Source: Clonostachys chloroleuca
Lineage: Eukaryota > Ascomycota > Sordariomycetes > Hypocreales > Bionectriaceae
Assembly: GCA_037952775.1 (NCBI GenBank)
Contig: JBANAY010000004.1
Coordinates: 13,578,001 to 13,642,000, forward strand
DNA length: 64,000 bases
Reading direction: 5' to 3'
Made by a program: the position numbers and the translations under genes. Positions within the stretch are counted from its first letter, which is position 1. Every line of letters begins with the position of its first letter. Shown in pieces: positions 44,140 through 54,632 of this stretch. Below the pieces are notes generated by a model that was not told where the DNA came from, searched no databases, and saw nothing but the letters and a program-made list of their open reading frames with translations.

Positions 44140-45462
44140 ATGGCCACAAAGCGTGAACCCGCTCGCGATGAGCTCAACGCGTCAGCTAAAGACACAGATC
44201 AAACCAATCACTTCACTCGATCTCGAGGTGAGCAGCCGGCCAACGCCAGCCATCCCTTCTCGCCTTGTGTCCTCGCGGACGGCGAAGATATCAACTCAAT
44301 GAGTGGATATCCAAGCACGGGCGGGCCTGTCACTCCTCCCGAGGCGTCCCAGTCTAGCTCGACCATGGCTCAGGCCGGCTCTTCAAATGCTGGACCTTCT
44401 GCTGCTCCAAATACAACTTCTGCCTCCGAAGATGTTGACATGAGCAATACTATGCCGGCCAAGCGGGGCAAACGGAGCGTAACTACCGGTACTGTTGCGA
44501 AGCGCTGGTACCGCACCAGCAAGGGCTACACTGTCCGCATTGATGGTATCATCGGCAAGAGGCTTGCCAGACTGCCCGCAAAGCGCAACCCAGAACACCG
44601 TGACCGGTCTCACAAGCCCAACCTCAAGAGGCGAGGCAACGTCGAGGCCATGCTTGTTCAGGTCGCCGGCGACGAGGCAGAGCAAGCCTGCAAGAACTGC
44701 AGAAAGGGCCACGGCCCATGGACAAGGTGTGTCGTCCTAGAGGGTAGCCTCTGCGGAAGCTGTGCCAACTGCTGGTACAACGCGTGCGGCTCACGCTGCA
44801 CATTCCATGGTAAGTCAACCACATCATCGCTCCACGAGGCTGCTCCAGCCCTGGGAGCAAGATGCTTCCGCGGCCGAGCCCATACTAACAAAGCCATCTT
44901 GCATCCAGAGAGCAAAGCTCCGCCAAACCCGGCGACTTCGCCGAACATTGCACCTCTGGGACCGTACCCGGTCTCACCAGCACGTTCTCCCCCAACACCC
45001 CCTTCCCAAGCCCTATACTACCCTCCTCCTGTGCATTACATCGCTCCTCAGGGGCCGTACTACCCTCCTCCGGCACATTACCCCCCTCAACACCAATACC
45101 CCCAAGCCCCTGCTCCCACACAAAGCGCATCATTCTACCCTCCTGGCCCTGCTGGGCCTCCTCCCATCGATGCCACACAAGCTGGAGAACTAAGCGTTCT
45201 CGGGCCTCATATCATGGCGCACTTCTACCAAGCTGGCGCCTCCTTCATGGCCGCCAAAGAGGTAGCACGGGCATACCACCTGAGCCCATTCGGGCGCAGC
45301 TTGGCCAGAATATTGCGCGCCTCTGAGGAACTTGGGATGCTCATGGCAGAGCACGAAGAGCAGTACCAGAACCAGCGCTGGCACCCGGTCTATGACGCTC
45401 CTCCTCCACCCCCCGCCGCGCCCACCGCCGCGCCCGTGGCTCCTCCCTTGGCTCCGGATTAG
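44140..45462 (+). CDS. DUF3716-type fungal Cys-rich protein, Pro-rich C-terminus
   Basis: The ATG is at 44140-44142, preceded by a C/A-rich leader. There are two exons with a 99-nt intron at 44810-44908 (GTAAGT..CATACTAAC..CCAG). Because 99 is a multiple of three, the unspliced frame stays open. The spliced product is 407 aa. The basic region (KRGKRSVTTGTVAKRWYRT, KRNPEHRDRSHKPNLKRRGN) and the Cys cluster (C184, C187 ... C-x2-C ... through ANCWYNACGSRC) match the layout of the fungal domain DUF3716, function unknown. A Pro/Tyr-rich segment (PYYPPPAHYPPQ type) follows, then a helical stretch (AHFYQAGASFMAAKEV) and a Pro/Ala tail. A TAG at 45460-45462 interrupts a frame that stays open for 37 more codons (see findings). 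Confidence 0.75.
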   Translation: MATKREPARDELNASAKDTDQTNHFTRSRGEQPANASHPFSPCVLADGEDINSMSGYPSTGGPVTPPEASQSSSTMAQAGSSNAGPSAAPNTTSASEDVDMSNTMPAKRGKRSVTTGTVAKRWYRTSKGYTVRIDGIIGKRLARLPAKRNPEHRDRSHKPNLKRRGNVEAMLVQVAGDEAEQACKNCRKGHGPWTRCVVLEGSLCGSCANCWYNACGSRCTFHGKSTTSSLHEAAPALGARCFRGRAHTNKAILHPESKAPPNPATSPNIAPLGPYPVSPARSPPTPPSQALYYPPPVHYIAPQGPYYPPPAHYPPQHQYPQAPAPTQSASFYPPGPAGPPPIDATQAGELSVLGPHIMAHFYQAGASFMAAKEVARAYHLSPFGRSLARILRASEELGMLMAEHEEQYQNQRWHPVYDAPPPPPAAPTAAPVAPPLAPD

Positions 45463-45576
45463 GAATTCCAAAACCAGGAGCAGCAATATTATGAGCCACA
45501 GTTCCAGGAGCAGCAAACTCCAGCACCGGCTTACGAGCCGAACCCTGATGCATACCCATTCGTAGGGCGATACTGA
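45463..45576 (+). other. In-frame open extension after the TAG of the DUF3716 gene
   Basis: Directly after the TAG the same frame continues for 37 sense codons, rich in Gln, Glu, Pro, Tyr (EFQNQEQQYYEPQFQEQQ and then AYEPNPDAYPF), to a TGA at 45574-45576. Composition resembles the Pro/Tyr/Gln-rich part upstream of the TAG. It may be a lost C-terminus, a readthrough extension, or chance. Confidence 0.45.
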
Positions 45577-46374
45577 GCCCCTCAACCCGCTTCTGCGCGA
45601 GGAAGAAACAGTTCTGATCACTTCAGTATAGCCTTCGCAGAACATTATCCCAGTGTGTCGAAAAACCTGCAGTCTTATGTCTCTTACCTGATAGTCAACA
45701 ATCGTGTGTCGTCACTGTTCGCTCGCTGCCCATCAACAGTTGTGTTATCCAAAAGAAAACAAAAAAAAAAGCAAAAAAAAAGGCAATAGGTACCTTTCCT
45801 TTCCCTTCCCTTTCCCTCCTTCACTCCTTCCCTCCCAACCAGGAACACCTCACTAACTCCCCAAACAGGTCGGTTCCAGAAGTTTACTTTCTTCTTTTTT
45901 TTTCTTCAACTCGCGTCTCCGCTGCGAGAAAAGTCTGGCAAATGTCACTTGCACCGCTTTCGTCATTCGCTCACTTCGTGCTTTTCGTTGCCCAAGTCGG
46001 GCGCGAATTGCTGACTGCCACGACCAAACACCACACTCATTTGCACCACACTCACTTGCACTACACTGGGCTGCTCTCGCGCGCCCCAAGTCTGGAAGAA
46101 TTGCACACACACACATACACTTGCGCTTTGTTTCCCGAGTTTTTTCCTCCAGCACGTTCGAACCAATTGGCTTTTACTGCCTGCTTTTGTTGTTGCTTTT
46201 GTTCCTGCACTTTTCCCCACCACTGTCCTTTCCGGAAACCATCTTGAAGATCGCCAAGTCGCGTTGTCTGTCCTACCTACCTGCTCAATCAGTATCTCTC
46301 ACTCTCAACAACAGAAAAAGACCAAAAAAAATCACTTGTCGGCTAACTTACTTGCATCAAAAAATCAAACATCA

Positions 46375-46410
<36 letters not shown>

Positions 46411-47790
46411 ACCAAACCTGGAAGTTTAATGTTTTCTCTCAAGAAACATTTTGTGGGGTCCACCCCGCCCCCATCTAAAGTCCAGATCCAGCTGGCAATA
46501 GGGACTTTTCCCACATTGTCGTCAATGCGAGCAATGCAATGAAAGGACCCATTGAATGCAACATAATCGGAACGGCTGAAACATCGCAAGTCGGAGGCCC
46601 CCCCCCTTCTCGGAGAACTCAGCTGATACGATGCGCGCTTTGTGCTTTTCCTCCCCCACGGGACTATGGAATGAACCAGTGAAGTGAAACAAGAAAATGG
46701 AAGGAGGGAAGAATGCGTAGGAGCTGAAGTCTGAAATCCCTGGAGAGGCGCGACGAGTGTCTGCGTGTGAATGAATTTTTGGCATGTTTCTCAGATGGAA
46801 TTTTTGGAAGAGTTCAATCGGTTAGCTTACCTGCTTGTTGGCGGCGTATGTTCAGTCTGTGGATGCGCGTCTGCTGATAGATAGTCGTTCGCTTGTACAG
46901 CCCGCGCAACAGCCATTTGAATCAAATCAGTATCCATCCATGTGTTGTCACTTGCTTCTTTCGCCCCCTGCCATGCATGACCCAGTATCCAATAGACCTG
47001 CAGAACAGTGGTAATGATGAATTGCGGCACTGGTCCCCAGCAGGCACAAGCTGACAGGAAACCCAGAGTGTAGCCGTCACAAGGATGTTGGTCTTCTGCT
47101 CATCCATACATGCCACGATGTTAAGAGCCAAGTTTAGAAATAGCTGTCCTAGCCACGGTCTTCATTCAACTATACATAAAACTCTTCCAACTCTAAACCA
47201 TCGTTGCAACTCCCCTCCGGCAGCTCCATTCATCCCGAGCCAAGCAGAAGGTGTATTTGAAAGAGCCAGGAAAATAACGAAAAAACTGAGAAAATTTTGG
47301 GAAAATAGACAGAGAAAGAAGAGTAGAAAACAGGAGGGGAAGTGAGAAAAAGATAGGAAAGTAATAAAAAAACACCGAAACGCGCAAGATGGGAAGTGTT
47401 TCGTAATTAAACAAAATAGATAACCTCCGCTCATCGCCCATATGTGACAGATGCAAAGTTTTCCTCTTCTGTTTCTCTTCCCTTTCTTCTCATAGCCATC
47501 ACTGTTGCTTCATTCCGCACAGCCCAAATGCTCCAAATCATCGGTGGAGTCTAGCAAGACAGTTTGCTCTAGACTGGGTGCAGGCTGCCAGTTGCGAGCG
47601 CCATGGGGGGCAACTTTCGTTTCTAGGCCCACTGGAATACCACGGAGTTGCCGATAGTATCGTCTTCATATATTTGATAAAAGGGAGGAGGGGATAATGA
47701 AAATCATGAGCCATGGGACGTGGCCCACCTGTTCTTCGTTATTATTAAAAGATTCGAGGGGTATTCGTGTTGCTGTATAAGAAAAGTCGT
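45577..47790. other. Convergent spacer (2.2 kb) DUF3716 gene / G-alpha gene
   Basis: This is unusually long for a convergent pair. It contains a C/T-rich stretch (45795-46335) like a fungal 5' leader, ending in an A-rich CAACAACAG run, a 31-base poly-A tract (46376-46406), and the 3' region of the G-alpha gene. No credible ORF follows the leader-like stretch, so an unrecognised short or non-coding transcript is possible. Confidence 0.5.
46376..46406. repeat. Poly(dA) tract, about 31 A
   Basis: An uninterrupted run of A follows AAACATCAC. It produces spurious poly-Lys and poly-Phe frames. No transposon body flanks it. Confidence 0.9.
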
Positions 47791-49091
47791 TTAGATCAAA
47801 CCGCACAGACGGAGGTTTTCTTGGATGATGATATCTGGATATTTTGTCAGTATGACTTGCCCAAGTTTAAGCTACAGGATATGGTCAACTTACCGTTGAC
47901 GGCGGCCATGACGAATCGAATCTGTGTCGTATCTGTGGCGCAGGTGAAATGAGTGTAAATCTGCTTTGTCTCATGTTGATTCAGGCTGACGAATCGGTTG
48001 AGAATGTAGTCGCAGGCAGCAGCATAGTCATCACCGCCCTCGTAATCGGGGAAGTAGTTCTTCATAGGGCTGACAGGCAACTTCTCCTTAAATCGATCGA
48101 TCTTGTTGAGGAACAAGATGATGGAGGTCTTGATGAACCATCTCGAGTTGCAGATGGAGTCGAACAGAGTCAGGGCCTCTTGCATACGGTTGACGGTCTC
48201 ATCTTCGAAAAGCAGTTGATCGTACTCGGAGATGGCGACAAGGAAGAGAATGGTGGTGACGTTCTCGAAGCAGTGAATCCACTTCTTACGTTCGGAACGC
48301 TGGCCACCCACATCGAACATGCGGTAGGTAAGATCTCCGATGATGAAAGTTGTTTCAGTGATACCAGTGGTCTTGACACGGGAGCGAAGGACGTCCTGGT
48401 CATTAGGCATATAATCGGGAGCAGCAATGCGAGCGATGTTATCGAAGTAACTAAACACGTACTTGGTCAGAGAAAAGAAAAATCAACGCTCAGCGGCGTC
48501 CTGGTGAAACTTACTATCTTGCTGAGTCGTTGAGCTGGTATTCTCTGGATCGCTTGAAACACTCTTGTACGCCACGGTCCTTCCACAGAGCTTCGATGGC
48601 GCTTCCAACCTCAGGGGGAGAACGTCGCCCTCGATTTGGGCGGGTTGCATGAAGATGGTCTGGACGTGGTACTCCATGCGCTGGTCCTCAAGGGGTAGCT
48701 CAAGGGACTCCATGGCCTCGAGAATGACACGCATGGACTGGACAGTGTTGCTGAAGATGATTTCCTTGAAGGATTCGCGCTCATCGCGAGAGTAGCCACC
48801 CTCGTGGATAAGCTTCATCTGCTTCAGGATAGTCGACTTTCCGGATTCACCAGCACCTAGAGTAAGGGGTTAGACGCGACACTCATCAGAAGGAGCATCG
48901 CAATTGATGCCATCAGTAGAGTCATCGCTCCAGATGGCACACAAATGCGAGCGATACGTGAATAGAGACATACCAAGCAGAAGCATCTTGATCTCGTTGC
49001 GCTGCATCATCTTATCCCTCTTGAGCTGGTTCTCAATCTCCTCGTTGCGGGCCTTGCCCTCCTTCTCCTCGGTACTCATTCCACAACCCAT
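47791..49091 (-). CDS. gna1: G-protein alpha subunit, group I (GNA1/FadA type)
   Basis: This is the heterotrimeric G-alpha that couples GPCRs to cAMP and growth/sporulation control. There are four exons with introns 48857-48973, 48451-48514 and 47835-47893. The product is 353 aa. It carries N-terminal Gly2 (myristoylation) and Cys3 (palmitoylation) in MGCGMS, P-loop GAGESGKST (40-48), switch [20 protein letters not shown] and TCATDT guanine motifs, and a C-terminal CGLI with the Cys that is the pertussis-toxin site. Sequence is that of the highly conserved fungal group I. The frame breaks at a G5 run (about 48614-48618, within GDVLPPEVG). One added base restores this near-invariant motif and gives the exact 354 codons. 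Confidence 0.96.
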
Positions 49092-52000
49092 CTTGACGGT
49101 GTGATGGCCTTCGCCGCGTGTGAATTAAGTGTATGGTTCTATGCCGTTCGATCGTACAACCTGGAGTTGGTCAAATGTCGCAGATCGGGAGGTATCTGAC
49201 CGCGGACACGGCTACTTGTTAGTCCAGGGGAAAAGTCGCGAGAAGCAGGTAAGGAACGGCGCTGAACAAAGGGAAATGGGACAAAGTTGGGGAGGTAGAT
49301 GATGAAAAGGGAGAGATGGTGCGTTTGGGAAAAGTCTTGATCGGCTGGTCGTCTAGGCGGCAGGATGGAACAAATCCATGCGAGTTAAATGAGTTGGGGG
49401 GATCTGAACCCCTGGGAGAGCACCCAGTGTCGCTTACGAAGGTGGAATCGAAGCGACAGCCTAGAAAACGATGGACGATGAAGAAAACAATCAGAACTCA
49501 CCTCGATGCTGATGGCGACAATTGCGGATGGGCACTGCCAATTGAATTGCGGCAATGAAGGATGGAACTAGAGGTGAGATAGAGAATGTGGGAAGGTTGC
49601 CGATGAAGGGAGGAGAGAAGGTAAGGTAGGTTGGCCAGGCGTGGAAATGAATGCTACGACAGGATCGGGGACGCCAGGGAGAGCGAAAAGAGAGAGGGCT
49701 GGGCACTGGCCGGGGTTGGCCTGGCCCAAGGTGGACAGTGCAGCATTATTTGCTACCCAGTTAGCGCCTTAGTTTCAACGCAGGTGATGGGTGCGGAGGC
49801 GCGGGAAATGGCACTGCGACAGGGGCCTCTGTGCTACCACAGGTCCAGTTCCACTGCACAGTGCGGGTGCCTGCCTTCTGCCGGCCCAGTACGTGCCTTC
49901 CACTCTTACCCAAGCCAGCTTGCATTTGCTGACAGGCTGCCTTAGTGCTGGCTTACAGGCCCGTCTTTAGAGACCGCACCACCTGCAGTCGGCCCCCTCC
50001 CCCCTAAGCAGCCCACCCCCCGGACCTGTGCCTTCAAGCAGGGCAGGATCGATTCCTCGCATCATGAAGGGGGCAACCAACGTTACGGAGTGTTCCCAAA
50101 AACAGAAACCCAGCGAAAATTACTCATCACAGAATGCAACGCACCCATTCCACGCTGATGCACCCATATTCGCTTGGCCGTGCATGAACAAGCACAGCCA
50201 ACAATGGACGCCTCGCAGCTCCCAAGAATCACTGCGCGGACTTCCCTTAGGTCGAACTATTTGCTCAGACCGACCTTTGTACCGAGACGGCAAGTCAGGT
50301 ACGGCGATCGTCTGAACCAACGCCGTCGCAAATCTCCGACACACACGGTCCTACCTATTCCATCCTAAAGACAGGTACCCAAGAAGACGGTGCCTCTCCT
50401 GGCCACTGGTGGCTCTTTAGCACCCCAAGGACCCTCCGAACATTTCCCAATGGAGATCCATGGCCCCTCCCCTTTGCCCCCTGCCCCTTTACAAAGTAGG
50501 CTCTAACCCACACCAGACCCTCTTAATAGTCAAGCCGACCCGGCCAAGGGACCAAGAAGCCAATAGCTGCCCAGGGGGAGCCACTGTCCACGAAATCTAA
50601 CGAGCTGTTTGCTTCGAAAGAGTATGATCTGAATTGACGATTCGCTTTAGAGGCCCAGGCTCGGTCTGGTCAGTAGCACTGAGCTGCAAGCCATCTGTGG
50701 ATCACTGATTTCTTACCGGTTTGTACCTGTTCCAGAGCTACACAAGTACTTCTCCAGCAGTCCGTTGCGCCGGTGATGCGGTAGACGTCCATATCAAATC
50801 CGCCTACGTGTACATCTCGGTCACAATTGGGGAATATCAGCCTCTGTGTGGGCGTTCATTTGTCGCACATTAGCCCCCTAACCTAGTGGGCAGATGCGAT
50901 TCCACGAAACGGGCGCCCGCTTACGGAGTAGACGAGAGGGGGTAAGCCAGGCTCGTAACTGTGTCCGTCATCCATGAAGATCATCTGGATCTCTGTATCG
51001 GGATTACTGATTGCAGAAGCGAGCCTGCCCAAGGGGGGCACAGGGTATTGTTGGCTGTTTTACCTGCGCATGGGATCCTTAATATCGGCAGTTCTGTGTG
51101 AAGATGAATGGCGGGAGACCGGGCTACGCTTTGCTTGCCACCTCTGAGGGCGGTATTCGGTGTGCACAGTAAGACATCCCCAACGGCGTTACCTAGACCG
51201 GTTGAGTCAAAAGTACACCATTGTCTGCGAGCCGATATATCGCATCGTTAATCTCTAATCACTGCGGGCTAAAGTCTACGGATAGCGGACAGGATGCAAT
51301 GCGGGATGCCAATTCCCGAATATATCCCCACGAATTCACTGTCTGACTCAAACCTAAGCTCGGCAACAAAGGGACATACGGCCAGGGATTCAACGATACC
51401 GGGTAAGACGATGATGAAGGCAATACACAAATTGATATTTTCCACCTAAGGAAGCAGCCTGATATGTCGATGTATCAACAAGCCGATTTTAAGATGGTAT
51501 ACCACATCTTGAAACAATGTCTAGGGTAGGTAACGCCACAGCAGACCAAGGCATCTGCCAGCTTCTTCCTAGATTCTTGTTTCTGGAGCCACTTGTCCCC
51601 ATACGAGCAAGTGAAATTGCACAAGCAACACCAAGCGCCAACGAGTCAGTCAGGCCATTAGCCCCCGCAAGCAGATCCATCCTCTGACAAGGATCCACAG
51701 CCGACGCTATCGACTGACGGCACTTTATTAATGGAGGGCATCGAAAATTAGTGTGCATCCTAGTGGCTGCATTACGGGCACTGAAGTGCGCCGCCTCCGT
51801 TACTCCTGGTTTGATAACCACAGGCCAGCCTTGTCGACAACTGAGCGGGGGCCAGTGCTGCATCTACTGTACTGCCGTCTTTGGTAGGTCTGTACGTAGG
51901 CATTATTCTACTGACAGCACCTGACGAACGATGCGACGGCTTCGGCAGACGAGAACGGGGTTGATCGCTGCACAACGCCGCAATTCAACCTGGCGGACTG

Positions 52001-53735
52001 AGTGTCACAGATGGCTCTATATTCGGTGACTGGCTGTTTGATCTGTCTACACCGCACCTAGCCCAATGTCCATGAGTATAGGCATGCCATGGAAGAGGTA
52101 TCAGCTGGGGATACGCCACTGGAGCTGCCTTACCACGCGATCATCACCAGCACTCGTCCAATATGGCCAGGGATCAGCATGTTTCAAGAGCTTGAAATTG
52201 AAGCCCTCCCACCGAATCAACCCAGCTAGCTCTATTCTTGTCCCCAGAGGCCGTTGTACGTGTCAACGCATGCATTGTGCTGCTCTCGCGTTATGCTTTC
52301 TTTTGCCTCCTTTTTCTAGATGCGAGTATGGATCAGGAGAAGCGTAGAATCGGTCATAGTAGATCAGCTAGCTCCAGTCTGACAGTTGCACCAATCACAG
52401 CTGCAGGACTGGTTGGATGACTAGTCTTCCGAATGGCCTAGCGCTGCATTCTGATTGAGATTGATCAGCCTCAATTGACGACAGAAAATTTCACTTGGTC
52501 TCGCCTTTCTGCTCTAGCCTGGCCGACTTGGTCCAGTCTCGCAGAACTCAGACCTGGGGTGCTTTGCCTGTTCGCCCCAGCGGGGTTTCGCGGCCAGGAG
52601 CAGTGGAAGAACAGTGAACAGGCAGTGGATACATATCATTCCTCCTAATTTCTACTTCTTGATGGCGGCTTTCCAGGGTTCCAAGGGCCCCCTGCTCTGT
52701 GGCGACCAAGGACCTAAACCTCCATATGTGCGGCCCGCTTGTTGATGAAGAATCCACCGCCGAAAATGCAGCCAGCGCACTCCAAACAGGGAAGTCGTTA
52801 TATCGACTGCCTACTAAAGATTCGCAAATCGCACCGTTGCATTACCTCAAATTACGGTAGCCTCGCGATGCAGAATCCCGGATAGACAGATAAATTGCGC
52901 TTAAAGATCAGTCAAGCACGATCCTCCGTCGGACAATATTGCTCCAGCACTTTGCAGGCCCTTCCACCAGATCATACCGAATCACTGCCCCGTGCCGCAG
53001 GTGTGAGGTCACCAGCCACTGCCCGTGCCGAGAGCCTTCATTAAAGTTATGTCATTGCTTGTGCGGCCTGCTCTTGGGTCCGTTCGCGAGGGAAATTGGA
53101 TCCAGGGTAAGTAGACACGAAGTAATGCAACCTCATGCCACCCGCCCTCATCTGTGTCTGTAAAAATAGAACGCTGCAAAATGATAAATGGGTGCTAGAC
53201 AGCCACAGGAACTGGCCGTGGGCGGGACGGCGCGAGAATGAGGGCAACAGCCATGTGATGTGCTGTGTGATGTGATGTGAATGTTCAGCTTGGCTGTCGG
53301 CTGGAGAACCAAACCATCGTGCCATGCCGGTGACTACCTTAACTGGCCGGCACTGCCAAACACCAAGCCCAGAGTCCAGACTCTTGCAGGAAAGGCTGGA
53401 ATTTCGGGAACCTGGCGCTCGCTGCCTGCCCTGCTGAACTGACCACATACATCCCTGACCACCCACCAATCGGCCCAGAACGAGCAGTGTGCAGCGCGGG
53501 ATGGAACGCAGTGGGGGAGATCCCTCGATTGGCATTAGCGCATTGGTCCACTGAAGTGCCTGACGATCGCGTCCTATGCTGTAATGGTAGCTTGGGTGGG
53601 TTTTTTGTGTGTCGTTATCCAGTCGGCATCTGCTTCGTAGGAACTTCGCAAACCGACGACCCATCCAACCACCACCGATTGCTCTTGATATCTGCAAAGA
53701 TCTTGCGCTCGGTTTTGTTCCTCTAAGCCTTCAAG
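49092..53735. other. Long gene-empty region (4.6 kb) between G-alpha and Smr genes
   Basis: The first 600-700 bp is probably the G-alpha leader and promoter. Elsewhere there are only short ORFs, the longest being 216 codons on the minus strand (53047-53697), with translations lacking domain-like features. The GC content is ordinary, with several CCCC/GGGG-rich spots near 49980-50030 and 50440-50500. It may contain unannotated non-coding transcripts or a fast-evolving gene with many introns. Confidence 0.45.
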
Positions 53736-54632
53736 ATGTCGATTCCTATGGAAAGATTGGGCGACCGTGGTCAGTAACTCTTGGAAGGAACCCTGATTGA
53801 CGTCTACACCGACCTCGGCTCCCCGTCTCATGTGCATCGGAAAGTCCTGAAGCAAATAGCTAATTCCTCAGAACAGCCTTCCGTCATGATGTCGGCGACG
53901 ATACCGAGCGCGAGTATGATCGTCTTCGTGACCTCGCCCGCTCTGAGGCTGAAAAGCGCAACTCGTGCTTCGACCGGGTATGGCCAACATCTCCACCAAA
54001 ACGATGGTATTGACACACACTGACTAATGAATCAAAACCTACAGTCGAAACGGGCCTACAACAACGGCGACGGCGCCGAAGCCAAGGAGCTCTCCAACCA
54101 GGGCAAGGCCCACGACCGCAAGATGGACGAGTACAACCTCCAGGCCTCCCAGCTCATCTTCCGCGAGAACAATGCGCCGGGGCGAGTCGAGGCCGACCAG
54201 ATCGATCTCCACGGCCAATTCGTCGAGGAGGCCGAGCGCATCCTCAGGCAGCGCATTGGCGAGGACCGGGCCAGGGGCCAGCACCACCTGCACGTCATTG
54301 TGGGCAAGGGCAACCACTCCGCCGGCCACGTCCAGAAGCTGAAGCCCAAGGTCGAGGACATGTGCCGCGAGCTCGGCCTGGACTACCGCACGGAGGAGAA
54401 TGAGGGCCGCATCTTCATCAACCTCCAGGGCGGGTCTGCCCACGAGACCGGGGGCTACGGACACCAGGACGGATACCAGGGCGGGCACCAGCAGCAGCAA
54501 CAGCATCACCAGCAACAGCAAGGCCACCACCAGCAACAGCAGCAGCAGAACAACGAGGACGACGATCTTGTTGGCAAGCTTCTGCCCAAGATTTTCAAGG
54601 CTCTGGAGAAGCATTGCTGTGTTATGATGTAG
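53736..54632 (+). CDS. Smr-domain protein (DUF1771 + Smr) with C-terminal CaaX-like end
   Basis: There are three exons with introns 53774-53871 and 53978-54044, phases matching, 243 aa. The start is MSIPMERLGDRGQT. The DUF1771 helical region (EYDRLRDLARSEAEKRNSC ... ELSNQGKAHDRKMDEYN) covers about residues 25-90. The Smr domain (about 98-180) has DLHG (102-105) and HVIVGKGNHS (131-140), the motifs of Smr nucleases that cleave RNA or DNA. A Gln/His-rich linker follows, with a short charged helix (VGKLLPKIFKALEK) and the last residues HCCVMM: Cys at -4 in CVMM is a CaaX-type farnesylation sequence with a second Cys next to it. In yeasts Smr/CUE relatives act in mRNA decay on stalled ribosomes. 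That role is not shown here. Confidence 0.88.

Noticed and set aside
45388..45462. A 75-nt intron ending at the TAG of the DUF3716 gene
   Set aside because: The donor GTCTAT is poor, the segment is GC-rich without a branch site, and its translation is Pro/Ala-rich like the flank. It is not excluded, but less likely than nonsense or readthrough.
53047..53697. 216-codon minus-strand ORF upstream of the Smr gene
   Set aside because: The translation has no domain-like pattern, and the position matches the promoter/leader of the Smr gene.
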